Numbered from the stretch's first letter, positions 10,463 through 19,212 are shown. The stretch is 26,553 nucleotides of DNA from Temnopleurus reevesii (GCA_036244855.1 BQKZ01001557.1:7892-34444), one strand, 5' to 3'. Numbers and translations are program-made. Notes: generated from the letters alone by a model not told the origin.

Positions 10463-13400
10463 GTTAGTATTGTGATTTGAGATTACTTAAACTGGCTAAA
10501 TTATTGTGCTATCTGTCACCTCCATTCTTTTGTATCGCTGTGTGTGTGTATAGATTTCATGTTCAAGTCAAACTTTAGTGACTGGCTATCTGCCCCAGCA
10601 ATGACACAACAGGCTACAGTGAATGGAGAGGTGACATATAGCATGATAATGCCCTAACTGTTTTAGTAGCACATTCACATGTATTTTCTGCTTGAAACTG
10701 TCTTCACAGTTACATGTTGATAGAGATATTAGAACTAAAATTTGAGTCAAAAGATGTCATTTTAGACCAAGGATAGTTAATCCTTATCTAAGTAGTCCAG
10801 GGTGTTTTAATCCTACCCATTTAAAAGTCTTTTATTATGTTCCACATGCAAAGTAGACTATCCTATTCTCATGAAAACTATCCTATTCTCTTCACCCACC
10901 TACATGTACCTGTAGCTATTGTTCTTATCCAAGTGTGGACCTACATGTAAAGGGGTAAAGGGGATGTTTTAAAGAATTCACATTCAAGCATATAAGGTCA
11001 TATTGCAAATCAACATCAGACAACTGTGCTGCTTTCATGACATTGTTGATGCTGTAGCTTCTAACTGGTAGAACTGCCAAAGGAATTCCCTTATCAATAT
11101 TATTTGAATGGATCCTTCAAGATCTGCTCAGTGATTTTCTAGTTGTGGTATGAAAAATTGTCAAATGTAATGGAGAAAATACAGGTGATTTCACGGATTG
11201 AGAAGCAAATTGTAAGTACCAGTTGTTAATTATTCATAAGACTTTTAGCGGGAGTTGCTAAAAAGTTGCGATCAATTGCACGTTGTCGTTGGTAGACACA
11301 CGCCAATCAGATCCATTATTTTATGCTTGTCTCGTCAAAAGCTCAATGTCTGAATGAAAAAGTAAATTTCAAATTGCAACTGATCTGCAGTTGATTTGTG
11401 ATTGATTGCAACTTTCTAGCAACAACCCTTTATATCCTTATGGATAATGCAATAGTCATTTGAATGTGCCACATACACTGTGAGTCAGAAATCCTTGCTT
11501 ACCTGTTATCACTACAAATCTCAGGGTAATGTGATCATAGTGGAATCACTGGTACTGGTCTGGGCTTTTATTTTGATAACAGGTTGCAAGGGATTTTAAT
11601 TTGTACTGTACTAAATGTGTCCTGCTTTTTATCCTGATATCAATACCTCAGTATGCAGGGGCAGATTCAGCATTTTTGAAAAGGGAAAGGAAGGGGGGGG
11701 AGTACATGTAGATGTGGTCTTTGAGAGTGAATCTAGATCTGAAATCTTGATGCCTTTAAACACGATTTCCCCAGATGCTAGGAGTTGATCTTTGATCTCC
11801 TTGTTTTTACTGATGTAGCGATTTATTTACCGTTTTTGTCAATTTTTGAAAATGATTGGTCAATCCCCTCTCCCTCTGGGTCCCTTGATCTGCACCTGTA
11901 TAGCTTTCTTCATTTACGGTCTGGGGATTATATTAAAAAGAATAAAAACCCTTTGACTATTAGCCCCTGCTTTCCTACAAAGTGCACCCCAAAATTACGT
12001 TATCCGATTCCATTTTCTCTCCCCACTTTTTTTTCCTCCCAGCTGAAACTGAAAAAGGCGTGTGCCTTGATAACAGACCAGAAAGATGTCTACCAGAACT
12101 TCCTGGATCGGATGGACAGGTGACACTCCTCCAACAATTTTTTCCTCCCCACTAAAACTGAACTAGGCCTCCATTTTTCCCAATCGACCCTGAAACTTAC
12201 ATTATTTCTTCCCATTTTTTCCCCTCCCAGCTGAAACTAAACAAGGCGTGCGCCTTGATAACAGACCAAAAAGATGTCTACCAGAACTTCCTTGATCGAA
12301 TGGACAGGTAGCTCTCCTCCAACAATTTTTTCCTCCCCACTAATACTGAACAAGGCCTCCATTTCCCCAAATCGACCCTGAAACTTACATTATTTCTTCC
12401 CATTTCTTCCTTCCAGCTAAAACTGAACAAGGCGTGCGCCTTGATAACGGACCAGAAAGATGTCTACCAGAACTTTCTGGATCGGATGGACAGGTAGCTC
12501 TCCTCCAACTATTTTTTCCTCCCCACTATTTTACTGAACAAGGCCTCCATTTCCCCAAATCGACCCCGAAACTTACATTATTTCTTCCCATTTTTCCCTC
12601 CCAGCTGAAACTGAACAAGGCTTGCGCATTGATAACGGACCAGAAAGATGTCTACCAGAACTTCCTTGATCGGATGGACAGGTGGCTATCCTCCAACAAT
12701 CTCAAAGCCAAGGAACTCTATCAGAGATTCGACAAGAACGGAGACGGGGTCCTTACATATGATGAATTCAAAGCAGGTAATCTTGAATTCAAGCCACCGA
12801 TAATAGGCAATATCAAAACGAGTCTGCAAGCACAGAGCCTAGGCTTTTGGTATGTGCATGTGCAGAGCGTGATGCAGGGTATGCAATATGTGACTACATC
12901 ACACACAGCATTGCTTTTCCCTCACCCCTGTATCACACTCTGCATGCATGCACATACCGAAAGCCTAGGGTCTGTGCTTGCAGACTAGTATCAAACGTTA
13001 TCTAATGATACAGTCTATACATGCACTGAACAGAAGAGATAGAAAAAGACTGGGACAAAGTAAACAACTTCATTAAGGCATTCGCAATAGCTTCATGATC
13101 ACAAAAGACAGTCTTAGTTGCAACTCTTGTTCAACATTTTCAACAGAAAATGACGGATGGAAAGTTTGTTTACTTGTTCCTTCCGCTCACAGTGATGTAC
13201 TAATTTGTTGGAGCTGGGGAGTGACTTCCAGTTTAAGAAGCTTATGCATGTGCAACATGTATGTTTATCATTTTGGATAGTTGCCCATTTTTTCATTCTT
13301 TATTATCGTCAGAGGTACTTTGTGCTGCATCAAAAAATCACCCTATTGTGTAATGAAAAAGAACATCAGAAAATAATGAAATATAGTGTAAAACAAATTT

Positions 13401-16400
13401 GATTTTTTCGATTGAAAACCAGACAAAAATGAACACACATGTACAAGTGCCTGTAAAACCGGAAGTGGGTACCCCGGCTCCCCCTTAGTCAACTCCATCT
13501 CAAAGATTTCCAAAATGTGTGCAATTCTATATTTGTTTCAATATTGGAAGTTCCATCACATTTAATTTATTTTCCCATCAAATCTACATAAGTACATTTA
13601 GGCTTATTTCATTTCATCCGTATTTAACTTCCTTAGGCATGCTTGACCTGGATGCCCCATGTAATGCAATAGAGCTTGAAGTACTGGCTAGGAGACTGGA
13701 TATTGACTCTAACAGCACCATTGACTACAGGGAGTTCTCTAAAGGTCTCTTTGCAAGGTAAGTACATCAACCATGTCAAACCAAGAAAGAAAAACAAAGC
13801 TACCTTTGTGACTTCCATACCAAGTGTCCCAACCCATCATCAACCCTCTCTGGACAGTAGAACATTTTTAACCATTTTGACCATTTTTATTCTGTCACCA
13901 TTTGTCGCTGGACGGACAGATTTTTTAAAATAAAAAACAACAACTGAAATGGTCATGAATTCTTAAATTTGCAACACAGTCATCATATGAAAATCACTAT
14001 TTTTCATGGAAATTGGCAACTTTTAACTTTTTATCATGCTTTGTGACAAAGAAGATTCGATTTCATGGTAACATAACATTTTATTGGAACGTTCTAAAAA
14101 GAGAATCTAAAATTTTAGTGTTGCCTATTTTGGAAAGAATAGTGATTAAATTTGTTGTAAGATAATTCATGTCCTGAATGAGTTAAACTTCTGAACCAGG
14201 ACATATTTTTCATTGCATAATACGTTTCATAAAGGGAACCAAGTTCTATGGAGCTCAAGGATTATTTAGTAACACAATACCCTAATGCATTAAATCGTCT
14301 ACCCAGACACCCTTATATTACAATTCGATGCAATATTTGGCACCCCCTCAAAATATTTAGATGCGGTCCTCCAATCGACCATCTGAAAATGGGCAGACGG
14401 GAATTTTTTTTGTAATTTTCCCTTTTCATACTAATAGAATATCAAAGAAAGTCATGAATAAATAATCTAAGTATATTATGAACATTCAGGTAGTCATGTA
14501 AAGCAAAAAAGAAATACTCTTGTAATGATACAATCGCTCCATTTCTACACTGACTTATTTGACTGCATGATATATTCCGCTTCAGTGAAAGCAATAACTT
14601 GGACGAACCGCCAAAGCTTGTTACTTGACAAGCCTTATGCCATCCTAGCTGCAGCATGGGGCATTAGAAATCATATAAAGAGACATATAAATGCGATAGT
14701 AAGTGTACTTTGGGAACAAAAGTTGATCTTCTAACGAGATAATTATGCTCTATTGAATTACTTCTTTATAGTGAGAGCGATAACTTGGAGGAGCCACCAA
14801 AACTTGTGACGCGACAAGCCTTGTGCCACCCCAGCTGCAGTATGGGACACTGGAGAGACCATATAGAGAGACATCCAAGGTGAGTTTCATCCTAAGTTTT
14901 GATAACGACAGGCAACCCCCCCCCCCCCCCCCAAAAAAAAACAAACAAACAAACAAACAATAACAGAGGTTCCTGTGCCATTTTATTGTTTCCTATCAAA
15001 GTCGATCAGCATAAAAATAGATAGAGGAAAAGGGCGATTGACCCCCTTATTCTTAGAAATATCCCCTGTGAGCTCCAAAATAGGTCGGCAAAATGCATTG
15101 CGGGGCTTTCCTAACTAGAGGTAGAAAAAACCTCCCAAGATTCCCCTGCCTTTTTATTGTTTGCTATCAATGTTAATTAGCGTAAAAAAATACATGGCAT
15201 CAAAGGGTGATTGGCCCCCTAAATCTTAGAAATAACCCCTGTGAGTTCCAAAATAGATTCCCTACAAAAATCTAGTACTGGGAACCTATGTTGTACAAGC
15301 TATGCTTCTAAATAGGTTCCTCATATTTCACGTGATTGCATTTCTTTGTCAAACACTAATTGCTATTTTTGTCATTATGTTTAATTTGATGAGTTCAAGA
15401 TCAATATTGTTTATTTGTGGAATGTGAAACAATAAAAACAAACAAAACAAACAAATACTGAGCTATTTACAGGAGGAAACTGTAAAAGAGTACTCGTAAG
15501 TCGTAAGTAAAAAGTATTTTTGTCCCGATTTCAATTAAGAAATATAATGTTGAAAATTGCTGTGATATGAATGTCTCACTTTTTTTTCTTTGATGTTATC
15601 ATTGAGGTCATGTGAATGAGTGACTTCATGTAGTTCCTTTTTGTTGTATCATACACATGCTCTTAGTAATCAAAATATTGATCTGAATATTTTTGAATCA
15701 GAATTGCTCTTAGGTTACTAAATTTTCTGAACGAAGGTGAAATAGGCTTCTATTTACAAAACGATTACAATCGCAACATTTTTTTCCAACCGAGAGAATT
15801 ACAGGCATTTTTCAAGAAATCATGCGTGCTATACATTTGTCATGAATTCCTAATGTTTTGTTTTAAAGTACATTTTTTCTGCTCCATTTATGTTTAGGAT
15901 TTCTCATTTTAAAATTCATAATTATCTTTTCAAAATTCATGATTTTCATTTCATAATTAGTGATTTCCCATTTAAAGTTCATGTATTATGTTCATCTCCA
16001 CCCATTCTGATAGGTCAAAAAGAATAAAACTGTTGATGCTAGTTGCGAGAAATTGTACATAATCAGGGAATAATTTTCCTGGTATTGCAGCGCAATTTGC
16101 AGTGCATTTCAGCAGGATTGCTATACAAAACATATTTTGTGTAGCAACTTTTTCACACAGAACTGTATAATAAAGAATTGGAAAAGTTCCCTCAATGTCT
16201 AAAACTGCTAATCAAGTGGGAAAGGTAATATTATTCACTGATAATGCTTCAGATTTACACCAATGAATGTTGATAAGTTTCAAATCGAGTATAGATTCAT
16301 TTGAGTTAAGTTCTATTCTATGATGCTTATGGTTGGATTTGTGACATTATTATCAAAGTGTAATGAGATTATTAGTATTCATAGCAGGTTTATGGGCCAT

Positions 16401-18789
16401 CACATTGCTAGACCCAAGTTGATTCAAAACTGATTTGTCTTCAAATGTAAAGAATTGTATTGTGATTAAGCTCTCGCATATTAATGACATTTTAAAGACT
16501 TGGTCTGAGCCTGAAGTACCTGCTTTGATTAAAAGCAGAAAAATCAGACGAACAGATCAAAAAAAGTTTGAAGTAAATCTGACAAGAAATAAGAAAGTTA
16601 TGAATATTTCAATGATAATGATTGAACTGTGAATTTAATAAATTACTGTATTCGTCTTCGTCATAACACGTGGCTTTCGGTCACATGTGATGATCGATGT
16701 ATATCATGCACTTCCTGTCAATAAACTTATAACCTATTGTTTTAAAGAATCCGTTTTGCTCAGTAAATGCTTGTTTTTTTAATCTTCAAAGGGTGAAATC
16801 AATAAATATATTTGTACCCATATATCTATAGCTCATGCAAAAACTGTTCTTTTTGCCCTAAGCATTGAAAAGAGGGGATTTTAAAAAACAATAAGATACA
16901 ATAAACTGCTAACAGAGAAGTGTATGAACTACGTCATATCACGTGACACAACGTTGCCAATTTGCACAACAAACCACTGTTTGGTTATAACGTTGAAATA
17001 TTCATAAGTTTCTTATTTATTGTCCAATTTGCTTCAAACTCTTTACTTATCCCTTCATCTAATTTTTCTGCTTTTATTCAATACAATACAATATATTTCT
17101 TGTGCACTCTATAAAAGTTGAAAGGATGCAGGAACTGACATTCGAGCCAGTGACTTCAATGGGTATAAAACAGCAATAGATAATTTGGCTGCTTGGTAAC
17201 ATAAAGCCGGATTAGCAGGAACATTGTCCTGAAGATGATATACTCTTTGCTAGCAATGATTTAATAGTAATTCTTGCAACCGACAATACCCGATAAGAAA
17301 CGATATCTCATGATATCGTCAATATTGATTCGTTACAGTTGACTAGGGGACTTCCGGTTTGGGAAACTAACACACGTGTCATGGTTATCCTTTTGGATAA
17401 TTGTCCACTTTTCTTCTTTTAGCACTATCAAAGGTACTTGGTACTGTATAAAAGAACAAACCTTGGTGTAAGGAAAGTCAATATCAGGAAATATTTAGCA
17501 TAAAGTGCAAAACAAACATGATTTTTCGATCTAAAACCTTCGCGAGAACGAAAACACATGCAAACATACGTAACCGGAAGAAGATAAGTCAACTTATATG
17601 ACGTCATTCTAGTTAAAACTGCATAACGCCATCTGCGATTCTTAAGTTGAGTGTATGGTTGGTTGCGAGAATTGCAAGCTAGATGTGAACCTTCCTGAAT
17701 ATGCATGATTATAGAAATTACAATGTGAATCACCAAACAGCTGAACCAAATGCTTTCTTGTGAGAGAAAATGGTTAGTTGAATGTTATTACGCTTCATCT
17801 CTGAAAAAAATCTATGCCTCGGCTATTTGACAATTCACATTTTACTTGCTATCATCATACATTTTCATAGTAGAAAGAAAAAAATAATTGTTCTGTGCTT
17901 TTTCTCAGGAGAAAATCCATTGCTCTGCAGTCTAGGGATTCACATTTTGACATCTATCCTAATGCATTTGCTGGAAGGTTGGCATCTCCGCATTGCAACA
18001 CTCACAAACCTGCCAACCAAAAATTGGATTCTTGGCCTATTTCCCTTCATTAGGTCGTATCAACATCTTTCGACACCTATAGTTATTCAGAACACACTAA
18101 CACCATTACACATCCCCTTGTCTCCTTACGTCTATGCCACCCCTTTGTTAATGAATAGCATGTCTATGGAATTAAAAGTGTTTCTGGTATGCCTTTTGTG
18201 CATCACAGTAAAAAGTTTTGAAACGAACTTTCGTTAGAACCATGGAAACTTAATGTCTATGGATAAAAGAATTTCTTTTCAGGAGATGGATGCATTACAT
18301 AATGTTGCTATGTTTGTAATTATATACTGATTTGTTTTTCTTTTGCTATCCCCCTATGAACCATAAAATGATTGGAAAAATGAGCATTCCGACTTTAGGT
18401 TGGCAGGCAAGTACTCATTCAACGTCAGTTCATTTTCTCAACTTCTCTTCTCATCCTGCAGGTACGTCCGCGTCCTCTTCCGCTCCATCACCTTAGACCA
18501 CGTCAAGTCCTACCCGGGTCACTTCAACAAGGTGGTCCTATCTCACTCCACCATCCTCTCCCTTTGTGGGCTCATCAAGGAGGAGCTGGCTCTCACCACC
18601 ACCACTCTACTCATCTACCATGACAAGACCAAAGATGCTCTGGCCCTGGACCCGGCCCGGACCTTGGAGGACTATGGTATCAAGGGCAGGACCAGGGAAG
18701 ACCCAGAAGATGTACTCTTGTTCTACAACTACACAACAGAATTCCATGACTGTTCGCTGCTTTCAGCCGATTATTACTTTATTAAATGA
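10382..18789 (+). CDS. EF-hand protein with ubiquitin-like C terminus (five-exon model)
   Basis: Model: join 10382-10462, 12605-12776, 13637-13757, 14772-14879, 18462-18789, giving 269 residues. Residues 1-27 are very lysine-rich. The first EF-hand loop is at 70-81 (DKNGDGVLTYDE) with all ligand positions kept. The second, at 106-117 (DIDSNSTIDYRE), has Ser in place of the usual Gly at position 6. The 36-residue spacing fits a paired EF-hand domain that binds Ca2+. A Cys/His-containing linker follows at 143-159. Residues 161-252 alternate strands and a helix as in beta-grasp folds, with TLEDYGI at 228-234; the ubiquitin-like reading is inference. There is no signal peptide or membrane segment, so it is probably cytosolic, nuclear or cytoskeletal. 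I do not recognise a named orthologue. Further exons could be missed, but every junction phase fits without them. Confidence 0.82.
10490..10660 (+). mobile_element. Inverted-repeat element in intron 1
   Basis: TGCTATCTGTCACCTCCATTC near 10505 is matched, inverted, by GAATGGAGAGGTGACATATAGC at 10621, and the similarity extends outward for about 20 nt more. The loop is about 95 bp. Probably a small MITE. Confidence 0.5.
11249..11430 (+). mobile_element. MITE of the GTTGCTxxxAAGTTGC family
   Basis: The left arm GGAGTTGCTAAAAAGTTGCG is inverted relative to the right arm GCAACTTTCTAGCAACAACC. The inner region carries GATCAATTGCACGTTG on the left and TGCAGTTGATTTGTG on the right. A related element lies at 19813-20104. 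Confidence 0.7.
12043..12119 (+). CDS. Duplicated exon-2 head, copy 1
   Basis: Follows the acceptor TTTTTTTTCCTCCCAG. It encodes the same 25 residues as the start of exon 2 with one change, Lys for Asn at the fourth codon. It ends GGACAG|GTGACA, a possible donor giving a 77-nt exon that leaves two bases (phase 2). Read past the donor, the frame stops at once (TGA). Differences from exon 2 lie only at third codon positions, so the reading frame seems to have been maintained. Whether it is ever used as an exon cannot be told from sequence. Confidence 0.55.
12231..12307 (+). CDS. Duplicated exon-2 head, copy 2
   Basis: Acceptor CCCATTTTTTCCCCTCCCAG. Encodes exactly the same 25 residues as the head of exon 2, with six differences from it, all synonymous. 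Possible donor GGACAG|GTAGCT. Without splicing, the frame ends at TAG immediately after. Confidence 0.55.
12417..12493 (+). CDS. Duplicated exon-2 head, copy 3
   Basis: Acceptor ATTTCTTCCTTCCAG. The peptide is identical to the head of exon 2, with five synonymous differences. Possible donor GGACAG|GTAGCT and an in-frame TAG if unspliced. The first codon is CTA, so joining an upstream 77-nt copy to it would create TAA at once. Confidence 0.55.
12605..12776 (+). CDS. Exon 2, first EF hand
   Basis: Acceptor CATTTTTCCCTCCCAG; 172 nt entering in phase 0 and ending in phase 1 at AAAGCAG|GTAATC. It encodes a helical region (KACALITDQKDVYQNFLDRM), a WLSSNNLKAKELYQRF incoming helix and the canonical Ca2+ loop DKNGDGVLTYDE with EFKA after it. 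It is the only copy of the array that continues past the TCCTCCAACAAT point, so it is taken as the constitutive exon. An internal ACAG|GTGGCT, homologous to the donors of copies 1-3, lies at 12681. Confidence 0.85.
12822..12985 (+). mobile_element. Strong foldback element 45 bp after exon 2
   Basis: GTCTGCAAGCACAGAGCCTA at the left is inverted as TAGGGTCTGTGCTTGCAGAC at the right. Pairing continues through GGTATGTGCATG and its complement for about 55 nt per arm with few mismatches, around a loop of about 50 nt. The near-identity of the arms suggests a recent insertion. Confidence 0.8.
13210..13497 (+). mobile_element. MITE-like element, ACTTCCGGTTT ends, copy 1
   Basis: The left end has GGAGTGACTTCCAGTTT; the right end has AAAACCGGAAGTGG, then TTAGTCAACT. 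The interior (TATCATTTTGGATAGTTGCC, AGAGGTACTTTGTGCTG, GATTTTTTCGAT) matches 17336-17593 in the same orientation. Confidence 0.7.
13637..13757 (+). CDS. Exon 3, second EF hand
   Basis: 121 nt, entering in phase 1 (G|GC gives Gly) and leaving in phase 2 at GCAAG|GTAAGT, a consensus donor. It encodes GMLDLDAPCNAIELEVLARR and the loop DIDSNSTIDYRE followed by FSKGLFA. Asp, Asp, Asn, Thr, Asp and Glu occupy the usual Ca2+ ligand positions 1, 3, 5, 7, 9 and 12. Position 6 is Ser rather than Gly, which may lower affinity. Confidence 0.87.
13758..14585 (+). other. Intron 3, upstream part
   Basis: AT-rich and without recognisable elements or exon-like frames. It leads into the decayed copy of exon 4. 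Confidence 0.6.
14586..14692 (+). pseudogene. Decayed duplicate of exon 4
   Basis: Starts after an acceptor-like CCGCTTCAG and aligns along its whole length with exon 4, 186 bp downstream. In the exon-4 frame it has TGA (in CTTGTTACTTGACAAGCC) and TAG (in GGGGCATTAGAAATC). The donor is lost, with ATAAATG in place of CCAAGGTG. It was probably an exon copy and is now non-functional. Confidence 0.8.
14772..14879 (+). CDS. Exon 4, linker with Cys/His cluster
   Basis: 108 nt with phase 2 on both sides (AG|T gives Ser; ends CCAAG|GTGAGT). It encodes SESDNLEEPPKLVTRQAL, then CHPSCSMGHWRDHIERHP. The two Cys, four residues apart, with three following His could bind a metal, but the spacing matches no zinc-finger class I can name. 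Because both ends share the phase, skipping this exon keeps the frame. Confidence 0.82.
14916..14960 (+). repeat. C17 run and (AAAC)n
   Basis: Seventeen C at 14916-14932, an A run, then five or so ACAA units. Simple sequence of uncertain exact length. Confidence 0.9.
14970..15265 (+). repeat. Diverged tandem duplication, 171-bp period
   Basis: Unit 1 (TTCCTGTGCCATTTTATTGT...) at 14970 and unit 2 (TTCCCCTGCCTTTTTATTGT...) at 15141 share CTTAGAAATA, CCCCTGTGAG and TCCAAAATAG in order. The second unit is incomplete. Confidence 0.75.
16492..17119 (+). mobile_element. TTAA foldback element in intron 4
   Basis: TTAAAGACTTGGTCTGAGCC starts at 16492 and is followed by GCTTTGATTAAAAGCAGAAA, as in the element at 8995. 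The right arm carries TTCTGCTTTTATTCAATA and ends in a degraded ATAAAAG. Internal CACGTGAC and CATATCACGTGAC segments also recur in the 8995 copy. Confidence 0.75.
17336..17593 (+). mobile_element. MITE-like element, ACTTCCGGTTT ends, copy 2
   Basis: AGTTGACTAGGGGACTTCCG at the left is inverted relative to CCGGAAGAAGATAAGTCAAC at the right. The interior is similar to 13210-13497, same orientation. Confidence 0.75.
17605..18050 (+). repeat. Inverted and direct repeats of a GATTCACAT motif block
   Basis: A block with GGGATTCACATTTTGACATC and GGAAGGTTGGCATCT at 17937-17990 reappears inverted at 17690-17735 (AGATGTGAACCTTCC, then ACAATGTGAATCACC). A weaker direct relative lies at 17823-17870. 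Long open frames on both strands here are a by-product of this repeat. Confidence 0.55.
18462..18789 (+). CDS. Exon 5, ubiquitin-like C terminus and stop
   Basis: 328 nt entering in phase 2 (AG|G gives Arg) and ending at TGA 18787-18789. It encodes a beta-like YVRVLFRSITL, a helical STILSLCGLIKEEL, then TLLIYHD, ALDPARTLEDYGIKG and VLLFYNY, closing with a Cys/Asp-containing tail, SLLSADYYFIK. The order strand, helix, strand, then TLEDYGI and a last strand is that of ubiquitin-like domains. The exon is richer in G and C than the rest of the window, as expected for constrained coding sequence. Confidence 0.87.
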
Positions 18790-18960
18790 CCCAAGATGAC
18801 CAAAGATGCTTTAGCCCTGGACCCGGCCCGGACCCTGGAGGACTACGACATCAAGGGCAGGACCAGGAAGCATCCAGAAGATGTGGACTTGTTCTAAAAC
18901 TATGCAACAGAATTCCTTGATTTCTCACTGCTTTCAGCTGATTACTACTTCATTAAGTAA
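18790..18960 (+). pseudogene. 171-bp tandem copy of the end of exon 5
   Basis: Aligns with 18619-18789 at a spacing of exactly 171 nt (57 codons), so it stays in frame after the TGA. It keeps ACCAAAGATGC, the ALDPARTLED codons and SLLSADYYFIK with its own TAA. In frame it carries TAA where the real exon has a Tyr codon (TTC TAC AAC), and several residues differ (Gly to Asp, Glu-Asp to Lys-His, His to Leu, Cys to Phe). It lies in the 3' UTR. Confidence 0.85.
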
Positions 18961-19066
18961 TGTTATCAACGTTTTTTATTTTATTTTAGATCACACTTTA
19001 TAATCAAGGTATGATATCATGCTCTCAGAGATTTCATAGATCTTGGAACTGTTTAATATACCGGTA

Positions 19067-19212
19067 GCTGTTCATAAAGGTACAGATTATTCTATGCAAG
19101 ACTAACCATTTCCTGCACTCAATGATAACCCCTATGGCTGAGTTGGTATCTGAGAAAGGGTCACCAGTCACGTACAGAGTCATGCATACCTCTACGAACA
19201 GCTTTATGAAAC
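19067..19212 (+). mobile_element. TTTCATAAAGCTG MITE, copy 1
   Basis: Left TTCATAAAGGTACAG...TATGCAAGACT; right CATGCATACCTCTACGAACAGCTTTATGAAA, inverted. The interior (CACTCAATGATAA, GAGAAAGGGTCACC) matches the copy at 19281. Confidence 0.7.

Larger units (their letters stand above)
10463..12042 (+). other. Intron 1, upstream part
   Basis: Begins GTTAGT. It holds two inverted-repeat elements (about 10490-10660 and 11249-11430) and a small direct repeat, ACTATCCTATTCTC, twice at about 10857 and 10877. No exon-like frame was seen between them. Confidence 0.6.
12043..12681 (+). repeat. Four-copy tandem array of acceptor plus exon-2 head
   Basis: Acceptor plus coding starts lie at 12043, 12231, 12417 and 12605 (spacings 188, 186, 188). 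Each inter-copy segment consists of the exon sequence up to about CTCCTCCAACAAT, then a decayed second acceptor-like piece (TTTTTTCCTCCCCACT, then ACTGAACAAGGCCTCC), then an intron-like CAAATCGACCCTGAAACTTA block. Only the fourth copy continues into the EF-hand coding sequence. Confidence 0.9.
12777..13636 (+). other. Intron 2
   Basis: GT at 12777, AG at 13635-13636 (ACTTCCTTAG). Contains a near-perfect foldback element at 12822-12985 and a second element at about 13210-13497. Nothing else was recognised. Confidence 0.75.
14880..18461 (+). other. Intron 4
   Basis: GT at 14880, AG at 18460-18461 after a pyrimidine-rich TTCTCTTCTCATCCTGCAG. About 3.6 kb, with a C17 run and (AAAC)n near the start, a tandem duplication at 14970-15265 and foldback elements at 16492-17119 and 17336-17593. 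15300-16490 holds nothing I recognise. Confidence 0.7.

Noticed and set aside
12043..12681. CRISPR-like array of regularly spaced repeats
   Set aside because: The spacers are as similar to each other as the repeats, and the units are spliced-exon duplicates in a eukaryotic gene.
12434..12988. 184-codon open frame crossing two copies of the exon-2 array
   Set aside because: It begins out of frame in copy 3, runs through intron-like sequence, then enters exon 2 and continues past its donor into intron 2. Only the part at 12605-12776 is real coding sequence.
14586..14692. Mutually exclusive alternative exon 4
   Set aside because: Two in-frame stops and no donor make it a decayed copy.
17782..18237. 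151-codon open frame in intron 4 as a separate gene
   Set aside because: Hydrophobic, no recognised domain, and its similarity to a minus-strand frame is explained by an inverted DNA repeat.
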